A stretch of DNA of 64,000 nucleotides from Gammaproteobacteria bacterium (GTDB taxonomy: Bacteria > Pseudomonadota > Gammaproteobacteria > SZUA-229): positions 1 through 64,000 of the forward strand of contig JASBSR010000024.1 in assembly GCA_030148865.1 (NCBI GenBank), given 5' to 3'. The notes beneath the pieces were generated by a model. The model was not told where the DNA came from. It ran no database searches and saw only the letters and a list, made by a program, of their open reading frames with translations. This document shows, piece by piece, positions 18,821 to 28,123 of the stretch; the stretch's first letter is position 1, and every line of letters begins with the position of its first letter. A program made the translations under genes and the position numbers.

Positions 18821-21650
18821 TAGTAGAAAAACCAGCGGCAGGGTTTTTGTGCACCTGTTATGTGGCTACTGTGCACTGTTGTATAGCAACCCTGCGCTTG
18901 CAGTTGACCCTGCTCTGGACTGGCGCAGTATCGAATCACCGCATTTTCAAATACATTTCGATGCGCCGCATCAGTTCGCTGCTGAGCGCGCACGGGTGAT
19001 TGCCGAAGACGTGCACCAGCGCCTGAGCAAGGCGCTGGGCTGGACGCCGGTAGAGAAGACCCATCTTGTGCTCAGCGACGAAAGTGACTATGCCAACGGC
19101 TTTGCCACGGTGTTCAATTTTAATCGCAGTGTATTATTTATGGCGCCACCTTCGGGTGTTGCTGGCCTGGAAGATTTTGATAACTGGCTTGAGCTATTAA
19201 TTACCCACGAATATACCCACGTATTACATCTCGATAAAGCGGCGGGTGCGCCACTGCACATGCGCACAGTTTTTGGTCGTTTTTTATTATTGTTTCCCAA
19301 CGTATTCGAGCCGGGCTGGATCGTCGAAGGTCTGGCGACGTATAAAGAGTCTGATTTTAACCGTGGCATCGGTCGCGGCCAGAGCAGTCTTTATCAAATG
19401 CTGATGCGTATGGAGGTCGCACAGGGGATCAAGCCACTGTTACAGGTAAATTTACCCATCAGCACCTGGCCTGCGGGCACCACTCGGTATCTGTATGGTG
19501 TCTACTTCATGCGTTTCGTTAACGAGCGTTACGGGCAAGAGAGCTTTCAGACGTTTATCGATGCTTACAGCAACAATCTAATACCATTTTATCTAAACAC
19601 CACTTTCAAACAGGTGTTCGGCAAAGATGCTGGTGCGCTCTGGCAGGAATACGCGCAATGGCTGGATGAAAAGTTTCAGCCGCAGATCGCGATGCTGCAC
19701 CAGCAGGCGCGCGCGGACCAGGCGCTTCCTGTTACCAGCTCGGCCTACCTGACTGCACCGGTGCGTGCAGTGGGCGAGACGATATATTACGTTCGTAATG
19801 ACGGCAGCCATCAGCCAGAACTGGTGAAACAGGAAGCGGATGGAGGTGTGCAGGTACTCAGTGAAGTACATGCGAACGCAAGTTTTGATATCAACACGCG
19901 CAGGGAAATTATTGTTAGTCAGCCCGAGGTCTGTGATGAATATAATGTGTATAACGATTTATACCTATATAAGGGTGATGGCTTAAAACGCATCACGCAC
20001 TGCGGTCGCTATCAGCGTGCTGTGTGGAGCTCGGATGGCGAGCATCTGTTTGTTGTGCATCATGCCGCTGGCGTGTTTGAGTTACGTGAACTCGATGCCG
20101 AGGGCAAACAAATACAATCACTGTGGACTTCATCCGATGATGCAGTTCTGTCGCAGATTGATGCTGCACCCGATGGTAAACATCTGGTAGCAGCCATCTG
20201 GCGCAAAACCTACGGCTGGAATCTTGAGCTGTTTGACATCGAGCATCGGCAATGGAGCGCGTTAACACAGAACACTGTGATACAGGCCTATCCGGAATAT
20301 TCGGCTGATGGCAAAAGTATTTTTTACAGTTCCGATGCTGATAGCGTGTTTAATTTATACCGTTATGATATCGCTACACGCTCACATCATCAGTTGAGCC
20401 ATTTGCTGGGCGGCGGTTTCCAGGTTAGCCAGGGTGAAAGCAATGGACCGTTGTATTACATTGGCTACAGCGCGCGCGGTACCGATGTTTATAAACTTGT
20501 CAGACCAATGCGGAACAATGAAGTGCAGTTACATGCAACTGCGGTGCTGGCTGCAGATAGTTTTATTCCACAGGTATCGACAGCTCGTGATTATTCACCC
20601 TGGTCAAGTTTACGCCCACGCTGGTGGTTGCCGCAAATATTCATTGACAGTGATCGCAGTGAGCTGGGCGTGACAACGGCAGGTAATGATGCTCTGGGCA
20701 TACATAATTATTCATTGACAGCGAGCTACGATTTTAAAAATGACTTGCCCCTGGCTATGTTGGCGTACCAATACAGTAACAGGCTTGCAGCGTATGCCTC
20801 ACGCAAAAATTATTTTTATAAAAACCGCATTGGTGTTACGGACCGCATCCGCGCTGATGAAAAGCTGCAATTAATATACGCACTGCCAGACACAAAAATA
20901 TTGTCGTCGTCAAACTTTCTGCTGGCTATGTCGTGGGATCGAGAACGAGATATCGAATTACTCAGTGATGCGATCTCGGCGGCGGAGTATAACGACAATC
21001 TCGCGGGCCTGGCCTGGCTGTATCGCAATGCGCGCCGATACCCTTTGTCGATTAGTCTCAACGACGGTCGCCGGGTACGGCTGGTGGCAGAAGATAGCGA
21101 CCTGTTCAATAGTGATTTTAGCGGCGAGATATACACCCTGGACTGGCGGGAGTTTATCTCACTGGGTGGTGAGCATGTCCTGTCTTTGCGCGCACTGCAG
21201 GGCTGGGGCACCGAGCAACCTGCACGCTTTCGACTTGGCGGCGTAGGTGCAGGTCGTAACCTGAGCCTGTTTTTTGAAACCTCGGGTGAGGCGGTGTTTG
21301 CACAGCGTGAATATGCCTTGCGTGGCTATAGTGAAGGCTTACCGCAATTGCGCGGCCGTCGTGCACAGTTGCTCAGTGCAGAATACCGGTTCCCGATTCA
21401 GCGGGTTGAACGCGGCATTATGGTACCACCCGTGGGGTTGATGCAGTGGTACGGCAGTGTGTTTGTGGATTCTGGTGCGGCCTATGATGGAAGTCGACCT
21501 GATAAATATTACACGGGTGCTGGTGTCGAATTTAACGCGGATCTTAATCTGTTTTATTTGCTGCCATTAACGGCACGGGTCGGCTATGCCCATGGTTTCG
21601 ATAGTATCGGCGATGACCGCGCATACCTGAGTATTGGGGGCAGCTTCTAA
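18804..21650 (+). CDS. Large secreted protein: gluzincin-type peptidase domain, beta-propeller and outer-membrane barrel
   Basis: 948 residues with a signal peptide (about residues 1-33, ending PALA). The N-terminal domain has HEYTH at 135-139 and a downstream WIVEGLATY with E175, the zinc ligands of a gluzincin metallopeptidase. The middle region (about 310-590) carries repeated TolB-like propeller strands such as [24 protein letters not shown]. The last 350 residues resemble an outer-membrane beta-barrel of the BamA/Omp85-like C-terminal type, ending in aromatic YLSIGGSF. It is translationally coupled to ubiB (overlap) and touches the start of the helicase gene. Function unknown. It is probably surface-located. 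Confidence 0.75.
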   Translation: MQPRTSSRKTSGRVFVHLLCGYCALLYSNPALAVDPALDWRSIESPHFQIHFDAPHQFAAERARVIAEDVHQRLSKALGWTPVEKTHLVLSDESDYANGFATVFNFNRSVLFMAPPSGVAGLEDFDNWLELLITHEYTHVLHLDKAAGAPLHMRTVFGRFLLLFPNVFEPGWIVEGLATYKESDFNRGIGRGQSSLYQMLMRMEVAQGIKPLLQVNLPISTWPAGTTRYLYGVYFMRFVNERYGQESFQTFIDAYSNNLIPFYLNTTFKQVFGKDAGALWQEYAQWLDEKFQPQIAMLHQQARADQALPVTSSAYLTAPVRAVGETIYYVRNDGSHQPELVKQEADGGVQVLSEVHANASFDINTRREIIVSQPEVCDEYNVYNDLYLYKGDGLKRITHCGRYQRAVWSSDGEHLFVVHHAAGVFELRELDAEGKQIQSLWTSSDDAVLSQIDAAPDGKHLVAAIWRKTYGWNLELFDIEHRQWSALTQNTVIQAYPEYSADGKSIFYSSDADSVFNLYRYDIATRSHHQLSHLLGGGFQVSQGESNGPLYYIGYSARGTDVYKLVRPMRNNEVQLHATAVLAADSFIPQVSTARDYSPWSSLRPRWWLPQIFIDSDRSELGVTTAGNDALGIHNYSLTASYDFKNDLPLAMLAYQYSNRLAAYASRKNYFYKNRIGVTDRIRADEKLQLIYALPDTKILSSSNFLLAMSWDRERDIELLSDAISAAEYNDNLAGLAWLYRNARRYPLSISLNDGRRVRLVAEDSDLFNSDFSGEIYTLDWREFISLGGEHVLSLRALQGWGTEQPARFRLGGVGAGRNLSLFFETSGEAVFAQREYALRGYSEGLPQLRGRRAQLLSAEYRFPIQRVERGIMVPPVGLMQWYGSVFVDSGAAYDGSRPDKYYTGAGVEFNADLNLFYLLPLTARVGYAHGFDSIGDDRAYLSIGGSF

Positions 21651-23854
21651 TGCCAACAGATCCTTTCGACACCGCGATGTTAAACTCTGCCAGCATGGAT
21701 GTTTCACATATACTCGATGGCCTCAACCAGGCGCAGCGCAGCGCAGTTACTGCACCGCTGGGACACGCGCTGGTACTGGCGGGTGCCGGGAGCGGCAAAA
21801 CCCGGGTACTGGTGCACCGCATTGCCTGGCTGGCACAGGTCGAAAATATTTCACCTTTTAACGTGTTCGCGGTGACTTTCACCAACAAAGCAGCGGCAGA
21901 AATGCGGCATCGGGTGGAACAGTTGCAGGGTATACCCAGCTCAGGTATGTGGGTGGGCACGTTTCATGGACTCGCGCACCGTTTGTTGCGCATGCACTGG
22001 CAGGAAGCGAAACTGCCACAGACCTTCCAGATTTTAGATTCGGACGATCAGTATCGCTCGATCCGACGAGTGCTGAAAGCGCTGGATCTGGATGAGGCAC
22101 GGTGGCCGCCGCGGCAGGCGCAGGCATTTATTAATGCACGCAAGGACGAAGGCCAGCGACCAAAGCACATCGATACGTCGCGTAATCCGCTATACGTGCA
22201 GCTGGTGCGTATCTATAGTGCCTACGAAACCGCCTGCGAACGCGCCGGCGCAGTCGACTTTGCCGAGCTGTTGCTGCGTGCGCTGGAATTATTGCGCGAT
22301 AACGAATCGTTATTGAAGCATTATCAAAAACGTTTCCAGCATTTACTGGTCGACGAGTTTCAGGACACCAATACCATTCAGTACGCGCTGATCCGCTTGC
22401 TCGCCGGTAAAACCGGCAAGGTGTTTATTGTGGGTGATGATGATCAGGCCATCTATGCCTGGCGCGGTGCCCGCGTGGAAAACATTCAGTTATTCCAGAA
22501 ACATTTTTCGGGTTGTGATGTGATTCGCCTCGAGCAGAACTACCGCTCGACGACCACCATACTCGCAGCCGCCAATGCGCTGATTGATAATAACAGTGAC
22601 CGCATGGGCAAAAAGCTCTGGAGCAGCGGTGAAGATGGCGAGAAGATTGTATTTTACAACGCATTCAACGAGCTCGACGAAGCCCGCTTCGTGCTTGACC
22701 GCATCAAGCAATGGGTCGAGCATGGCAATCCGCGCGCTGAAGTCGCCATCCTGTACCGTTCCAATGCGCAGTCACGCGTGTTCGAGGAACGCTTTGTTTC
22801 CGAGGCTATACCCTATCGTGTTTACGGTGGTATGCGCTTTTTTGAGCGTGCCGAAATTCGCGATGCGCTTGCGTATTTACGTATGATCAATAATCGCAGT
22901 GACGATGCTTCGTTCGAGCGGGTAGTGAATACACCGACCCGTGGTGTAGGTGATCGCACTGTTGACAGGGTACGCGCGAGCGCACGCGAACAAGATATAT
23001 CAATGTGGCAGGCCGCGCAGCATATAATCGAAAACAATTTACTGGCGACGCGCGCGACGAACGCTCTCGGTGGCTTTATCAAGTTGATCGATAGCCTGGC
23101 TGCCGACACCGATGGCCTTGAATTATTTGAACGTGTCGGTCATGTCATACACGAAAGCGGTTTGATCGAATTTTATGGTAAGGAAAAACCTGAAAAAGCA
23201 CAGGCACGCGTGGAAAATCTGGAAGAGCTGGTGACCGCTGCGCGTGGCTTTGAGTTTGATGTCGTCGAGCACGAAAACATGGATGAGCTCACCGCATTTT
23301 TAACCCACGCAGCACTGGAAGCGGGCGAAGGCCAGGCTGCTGCCTGGGACGATTGCGTACAGATGATGACGCTGCACAGCGCAAAAGGCCTGGAGTTTCC
23401 ACTGGTATTCATCGTCGGTCTCGAAGAAGGCCTGTTTCCGAGTCAACGTTCGCTGGAAGAAGAAGGCAAGCTCGAAGAAGAGCGCCGCCTGTGTTATGTC
23501 GGCATTACCCGTGCACGCGAACAACTGGTGTTCACGGCCGCCGAGCATCGTCGTTTGTACGGCCAGGATTTATATCCCACGCCATCTCGATTTATCTCGG
23601 AAGTACCCGACCATCTAGTGCACGCAGTGCGCGCCAAACCCAGTGTCACATCGCCGCTGTATTCTCCCGCAGCATCACAGGCTGCCAGCCTGTACGGGTT
23701 CAGTGTTGGTCAGCGTGTCATTCATGGTAAGTTTGGTGAAGGCGTAGTCACCAATCTGGAGGGCAGCGGAGCGCACGCCAGGGTAGAAGTGAACTTTGAA
23801 TACGAAGGCAGCAAGTGGCTGGTAATGGCATATGCCAGTTTGCAGGCTGTTTGA
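21650..23854 (+). CDS. uvrD: UvrD/Rep-family DNA helicase II
   Basis: 734 residues of a superfamily 1A 3'-5' helicase. Motif Ia/Walker A is LAGAGSGKTRVLVHR, motif II VDEFQDTN, motif III VGDDDQAIYAWRGA, and motif VI VGITRAREQLV. The C-terminal tail with VGQRVIHGKFGEGVV is the UvrD-type tudor-like domain that contacts RNA polymerase. The gene acts in nucleotide excision and mismatch repair. The ATG at 21650 overlaps the previous stop by one base; homology starts at MDVSHILDGLN (21695), so the first 15 residues may be untranslated. Confidence 0.94.
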   Translation: MPTDPFDTAMLNSASMDVSHILDGLNQAQRSAVTAPLGHALVLAGAGSGKTRVLVHRIAWLAQVENISPFNVFAVTFTNKAAAEMRHRVEQLQGIPSSGMWVGTFHGLAHRLLRMHWQEAKLPQTFQILDSDDQYRSIRRVLKALDLDEARWPPRQAQAFINARKDEGQRPKHIDTSRNPLYVQLVRIYSAYETACERAGAVDFAELLLRALELLRDNESLLKHYQKRFQHLLVDEFQDTNTIQYALIRLLAGKTGKVFIVGDDDQAIYAWRGARVENIQLFQKHFSGCDVIRLEQNYRSTTTILAAANALIDNNSDRMGKKLWSSGEDGEKIVFYNAFNELDEARFVLDRIKQWVEHGNPRAEVAILYRSNAQSRVFEERFVSEAIPYRVYGGMRFFERAEIRDALAYLRMINNRSDDASFERVVNTPTRGVGDRTVDRVRASAREQDISMWQAAQHIIENNLLATRATNALGGFIKLIDSLAADTDGLELFERVGHVIHESGLIEFYGKEKPEKAQARVENLEELVTAARGFEFDVVEHENMDELTAFLTHAALEAGEGQAAAWDDCVQMMTLHSAKGLEFPLVFIVGLEEGLFPSQRSLEEEGKLEEERRLCYVGITRAREQLVFTAAEHRRLYGQDLYPTPSRFISEVPDHLVHAVRAKPSVTSPLYSPAASQAASLYGFSVGQRVIHGKFGEGVVTNLEGSGAHARVEVNFEYEGSKWLVMAYASLQAV

Positions 23855-23881
23855 AAGGCTTTGCCACAGAGGGCACAGAGA

Positions 23882-24034
23882 TTAATGGCACTCACTTGAG
23901 TACATAGTACTAAAATCCATCGTCATTCACGCGCGTTTTTGGCGGGAATCACGTGAATATAAAGCTGGATTCCCGCCAGAAGCATACGGGAATGACGAAA
24001 AAAACAAGAAATCTTTTTAAGTAAGTGCCATTAA
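23882..24034. mobile_element. MITE-like palindromic element (153 bp)
   Basis: Terminal inverted repeats TTAATGGCACTCACTT (23882-23897) and AAGTAAGTGCCATTAA (24019-24034) match at 15 of 16 positions. Inside are two nested palindromes: CGTCATTC/GAATGACG (23921-23928 and 23990-23997) and GGCGGGAATC/GATTCCCGCC (23941-23950 and 23968-23977). The flanks are near-identical 9-bp direct repeats, GCACAGAGA (23873-23881) and GCGCAGAGA (24035-24043). No coding capacity. This is the form of a miniature transposable element with target duplication. The family is not identified. Confidence 0.6.
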
Positions 24035-24074
24035 GCGCAGAGATAGTAAATATTTCCATAGTCACACAAGGCCA

Positions 24075-24130
24075 TCATTCCAGCGAAGCAGTGTCATCCC
24101 CGAATGCTTCTGTCGAGAACGGGAATCTAG
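24075..24130. repeat. Second palindromic repeat fragment before the TRAP gene
   Basis: GAAGCA (24085-24090) pairs with TGCTTC (24105-24110), flanked by CATTCC and GGGAATC-type sequences similar to those in the neighbouring MITE-like element. It looks like part of a dispersed GGAATGA-type repeat family. The rest of the 23855-24231 gap holds only AT-rich sequence leading to the dctP ribosome-binding site. Confidence 0.4.
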
Positions 24131-24231
24131 TGTTGTAAGCTTGTATTGAATAGATAAGACTAAAAATAAAAAAGTTTTAACTCCGGGCCCCTATGATCTC
24201 TGTGACTAAAAAAATAATTCGAGGAACTACC

Positions 24232-25308
24232 ATGAAACGTCGTGACTTTATTAAAACAGCTAGCATTGGTTCTGTAGCGGTAACGAGTTCAGCCATATCG
24301 ACAGAGGCGAACGCCAAAAAAGCCGAGCACAAATGGAAAATGGTGACGACCTGGCCAAAAAACTTCCCGGTGCTCGGCACGGGTGCAAACTTACTGGCAG
24401 ATAGCATCACCGAAATGAGCGGCGGTCGGCTCAAAGTCAAGGTCTATGGTGCTGGCGAACTGGTGCCCGCGTTCGAGGTGTTCGATACCGTGTCGCGTGG
24501 CACTGCTGAAATGGGACATGGTGCCGCCTATTACTGGAAAGGTAAAATTGAACAGGCCCAGTTTTTTTCAACCGTACCTTTTGGTATGAACGCCACTGAA
24601 ATGACGGCATGGTTGTATCACGGTGGCGGCATGGAGCTATGGCAGGAAACCTACCGCCCATTTGGTCTGATTCCAGCCGCAGCAGGCAATACCACGGTGC
24701 AAATGGCGGGCTGGTTTAATAGAGAAATCAACAGTGTCAAAGATCTCGAAGGCCTGAAAATGCGCATCCCGGGTCTTGGCGGTGAAGTGCTAAAGCGCGC
24801 CGGGGGTACCCCGGTCAATCTACCCGGCGGTGAATTATTCACCTCACTGAAAAGTGGTGCCATCGATGCCACAGAGTGGGTCGGCCCCTACAACGACCTG
24901 GCCTTTGGTTTATACAAGGCGGCAAAATATTATTACTACCCCGGCTGGCACGAACCCGGTACCACGCTGGAAGCCGTGATTAATGAGAAAGCATACAGTA
25001 GTCTGGATAAGGATTTGCAAAGTATTGTAATGAATGCCTGCAAAATTGTGAATCAGGAAATGGTGATGGAGTTTACCGCGCAGAATCAGGCGGCACTGGA
25101 TACGCTGGTCAACAAACACAAGGTGGATGTGCGCAAGCTGCCTGACGATGTGCTGACAAAATTAAAACAGTTGTCGCACGAAGTAGTCAACGATCTTGCT
25201 GGCTCAAACCCGGCCGCGAAAAAGATTTACGATTCATACGAAAAATTCAGCAAGCAGGTTAAAGCCTGGCATGATATTTCAGAAAGAATTTATTACAACG
25301 TGCGTTAA
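24232..25308 (+). CDS. TRAP transporter substrate-binding protein, DctP family (mannitol/chloroaromatic-type)
   Basis: 358 residues from ATG 24232 with GAGGAA upstream. The N-terminus MKRRDFIKTASIG has a twin-arginine motif, so export by Tat is likely. The binding-protein core includes MVTTWPKNFPVLGTGA, the conserved arginine/TRAP motif LKMRIPGLGGEVLKRAGG and ATEWVGPYNDLAFGLYKAAKYYYYPGWHEP. This resembles TakP-type binding proteins for 2-oxo or other monocarboxylic acids. The matching permease genes dctQ and dctM are not adjacent; a pair without a binding protein lies at 60056-61932. The substrate is not determined. Confidence 0.88.
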   Translation: MKRRDFIKTASIGSVAVTSSAISTEANAKKAEHKWKMVTTWPKNFPVLGTGANLLADSITEMSGGRLKVKVYGAGELVPAFEVFDTVSRGTAEMGHGAAYYWKGKIEQAQFFSTVPFGMNATEMTAWLYHGGGMELWQETYRPFGLIPAAAGNTTVQMAGWFNREINSVKDLEGLKMRIPGLGGEVLKRAGGTPVNLPGGELFTSLKSGAIDATEWVGPYNDLAFGLYKAAKYYYYPGWHEPGTTLEAVINEKAYSSLDKDLQSIVMNACKIVNQEMVMEFTAQNQAALDTLVNKHKVDVRKLPDDVLTKLKQLSHEVVNDLAGSNPAAKKIYDSYEKFSKQVKAWHDISERIYYNVR

Positions 25309-25328
25309 ATATGCAGCGCGGACGAGAA

Positions 25329-25511
25329 ATGCAGGACGTTAGTAAAGTAGCGTCACCCTGCGTTGACAATTGTTGCCTCGACGACCATGATATTTGCCTT
25401 GGCTGCTGGCGCCATGTCGATGAGATTATAGAATGGGGCAGTGCTTCGAATCAGCGCAGACGTGAAATCTTAAAGCTGGCGAAAGCTCGAAGCCTCGAAT
25501 GCAAAAAATGA
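25329..25511 (+). CDS. DUF1289 family small cysteine-rich protein
   Basis: 60 residues from ATG 25329, preceded by GGACGAGAA; an ATG at 25311 lacks a ribosome-binding site. The motif SPCVDNCCLDDHDICLGCWRHVDEI is the DUF1289 signature, with cysteines arranged to bind a metal or cluster. Family members are small cytosolic proteins often near Fe-S or oxidoreductase genes. Function unknown. It lies 20 bases after dctP and is probably read through from it. Confidence 0.75.
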   Translation: MQDVSKVASPCVDNCCLDDHDICLGCWRHVDEIIEWGSASNQRRREILKLAKARSLECKK

Positions 25512-25538
25512 GGCTTATGGTAATAGATAAAAGATAGA

Positions 25539-27992
25539 CTAAATACTCAGTTCGACAACGGCTGTTTCGGTTGCAGGATGATATTCGGGCTCGCAGACAG
25601 CAAGCCGGCTGGGTTTGATATTTCTATCGCCTACTAGATAATCTTTGACCGCCTGGGCGCGGAGTTCAGCCAGCGCCAGCAACCGCTGGTTTTGGGCTGG
25701 TGATAGCGGCTTCACTGTGCTGGTGTCAGTCTTGGGGTAGATGGTGTTGAAGTCGGTCCGGGTTGCGGTTGCGCACAAGCTTAAATTAACGGCGGGGTGT
25801 CTGACTAGCATACTGGCAATCTTATCCAGCCGTTGTTTTTGTTCACTATCAAGCGCGTAGTTGCCAGCAGAAAACCGCAATGGTTCAAAGCGTAGCGCAG
25901 TCGCCATACTATATAATTTATCAGCGACGAGCACAGCACCATAAGGCGTATAGTAATAAAGTGCGGCGGCAGTAATAGCTTTGGTCGTCGCCTGTCTGAT
26001 AGCATCGCGTGGGTTGAAACTGGGACTACTAATATCGCCAGTCACCGGTATCTTTAGCCGAATCTGGTTATTGTCATCGCGCAGCAGTGATAATGAACTA
26101 TCAAGTGGCAGGCCGAGAGATTTATCAAGTTGTTCAGCTTCCGCTTTACTCAATGCGCGTAGCTCAAAATGATTGAGCGTTAGATCCGCTTCGCTGTCGA
26201 GCATACCCTTATTTGCCCTGAGTTTAATGCTGGCATCCAGTTGACCGCTACGAATACTATGGCCAATGGCCTGCCGTGCAAGGGTAGAGAATGTTCTAAG
26301 ATCAAGGCTGGTAATACTGGCGCTGCCGTTTAGATCAGGGCGTTCCGCTAATGGCGTGGCATCGACTTCCAGTGAGATATCGGTGCTTTTATCATAAACC
26401 GTGCTGAGTTTCAGGTGAGAGTTCTGGTCCGGTCTGCGGCTGTCCAACTGTTGCAGCTGGAGATGGGTGTCGTGAAGGCGGGCAACAAAGGTAGTATTCA
26501 AACTATTATCAACATAGACCAGTGGGCCTGTACTGGTAAGGTCAAAGTTTTCGATCGAGTACTGAAAATCAGCGCTCTGCTTTGTTGTTGATGTCTGCGA
26601 CGAGGCATGCGCCTGCTCAGGAATCCAGTTGCGATATTCAAAAGCACCGTTTTTATTTCGCACCAGGTAAGCGGCGAGCCCATCGATAGTGAGTTGCTGA
26701 AGTTTTAGTTGATCGAGGTGGCTCAGAGTTGCCGCATCTATGGTCAGTGTGTTGATGCTGGTGATATGGGTCGAATCTGCTGCCACGGGTTTTTCGCGCT
26801 GCAGTAAATCCAGACCTGATAACCGAAGTTTGCTAAAACCAATCAAGTCCAGAGTGTCCAGCCTGAGTTCGCCCAGGTCAAAACGGGTCAGTGAGAGAAA
26901 TTGACGCTTGAGGTTGTTATTGGTAACAACAGTGTCGTTCAGTTCAAGCTTTCCTTCACCGTTAATTGCTGTCTGGCTGGTATCGGTTTGCTGAGCCAGG
27001 CTGTAGGCGAGTGTTCCCTGCCAGAAAATATCAGAACTACTGGCTTTATAGTCCAGCGGCATGGTATGGTTGTTGTTTGCTCGCAGCGCAACATTAACAG
27101 ACTTCAAAGAAAACGCACCCAGTTCGAGCTGTTCAAGATCAAGCAGTTTGATGCTGTCAATATTCAGAGACTCAAAATTTAATTTTTGTGTAGTGGTATC
27201 GGTGCGCAATTGCGCGTGGAAAGCGGACAGGTCCAACTTGTTGAGTAATATGTCAGTAACCGATTCCAGTTTGAGCTCACCGAGCTGTAAGGCACCAAGC
27301 TTAATGACAGGGCTTTTGAGAATATTGTCAGTTACACTGGCAGAGTCCATTCTGAGCTGGCCAGCAATTTGTAGTGGTAGATCATCGGTCGCTGACATTG
27401 CGGCAAAGAAATAGCTGATGTTGCCCCTCCAGTCGAGCTCACCGAGATTAAAACAATAGTCCTGTGTGAGCGTATTGCTGGAGTCATAGCCCTGGTAACA
27501 GGTTTGTAGTGCACCCAGATGCAGAGTTTTTAATTTGAGCGTAAACGGCTCTGGGTCTGAGTCCGTCCGGGCGGTGGTATCGCTGGTGTCGGGAAACGGC
27601 ATGCCAGCGATGCGGATAGTGCCGTCAGCAGTTCTGCTAAAGTCGGCAGAAAATTCATTTAAGGAAGCGTTGTCGATCACAAGGTTGCGCTGAGCAAGTG
27701 GTCGCCAGTGCCAGCTGAGACTGAGTTCGCTCAGGCTAAAGCCTCGACCCTGGTCATTTTTGGCGTCAACGCCAAAAACCCTGGCTTTACCCGCGAGCAG
27801 ATCCAGCTCAATATTATCGATGCTCGCCTGCATCCCGTGGTGTTCAAGCCAGCTGATGGCCATCTTGTGCGCAATCACAGGCAGGACGAGGCGAACGCCC
27901 ACCAGCAATATCGAGATCAGCAGCACACTCAGCAGGCCATAGGTTAGCCATGACTGCTGTTTAAATTTGCGTAAACGGGTTTGTGTGGCCAT
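25539..27992 (-). CDS. DUF748 (AsmA-like) envelope protein
   Basis: 817 residues from ATG 27992. One N-terminal transmembrane helix (about residues 18-40) anchors a long periplasmic region. That region is built of repeated amphipathic beta segments with LxLGxLxLxxL periodicity, as in AsmA/DUF748 proteins of the repeating beta-groove type thought to act in lipid traffic between membranes. The C-terminal about 110 residues (LDSEQKQRLDKIASMLVRHPAVNLSL) are OmpA-like. It is downstream of plsB on the same strand, which suits a lipid role but does not prove it. Confidence 0.8.
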   Translation of the reverse strand: MATQTRLRKFKQQSWLTYGLLSVLLISILLVGVRLVLPVIAHKMAISWLEHHGMQASIDNIELDLLAGKARVFGVDAKNDQGRGFSLSELSLSWHWRPLAQRNLVIDNASLNEFSADFSRTADGTIRIAGMPFPDTSDTTARTDSDPEPFTLKLKTLHLGALQTCYQGYDSSNTLTQDYCFNLGELDWRGNISYFFAAMSATDDLPLQIAGQLRMDSASVTDNILKSPVIKLGALQLGELKLESVTDILLNKLDLSAFHAQLRTDTTTQKLNFESLNIDSIKLLDLEQLELGAFSLKSVNVALRANNNHTMPLDYKASSSDIFWQGTLAYSLAQQTDTSQTAINGEGKLELNDTVVTNNNLKRQFLSLTRFDLGELRLDTLDLIGFSKLRLSGLDLLQREKPVAADSTHITSINTLTIDAATLSHLDQLKLQQLTIDGLAAYLVRNKNGAFEYRNWIPEQAHASSQTSTTKQSADFQYSIENFDLTSTGPLVYVDNSLNTTFVARLHDTHLQLQQLDSRRPDQNSHLKLSTVYDKSTDISLEVDATPLAERPDLNGSASITSLDLRTFSTLARQAIGHSIRSGQLDASIKLRANKGMLDSEADLTLNHFELRALSKAEAEQLDKSLGLPLDSSLSLLRDDNNQIRLKIPVTGDISSPSFNPRDAIRQATTKAITAAALYYYTPYGAVLVADKLYSMATALRFEPLRFSAGNYALDSEQKQRLDKIASMLVRHPAVNLSLCATATRTDFNTIYPKTDTSTVKPLSPAQNQRLLALAELRAQAVKDYLVGDRNIKPSRLAVCEPEYHPATETAVVELSI

Positions 27993-28123
27993 ATGCCAGC
28001 TCGAGGTGGAGTAAGCACCCATTATAAGGGGTTTAGAAAATGACTGACAGGTGAAAGCCGAGCAGTCCATCAGTGATTTGTCAGACGATAAAACGGCTGG
28101 CAGGTTGCATCCGGGACAAAAAA

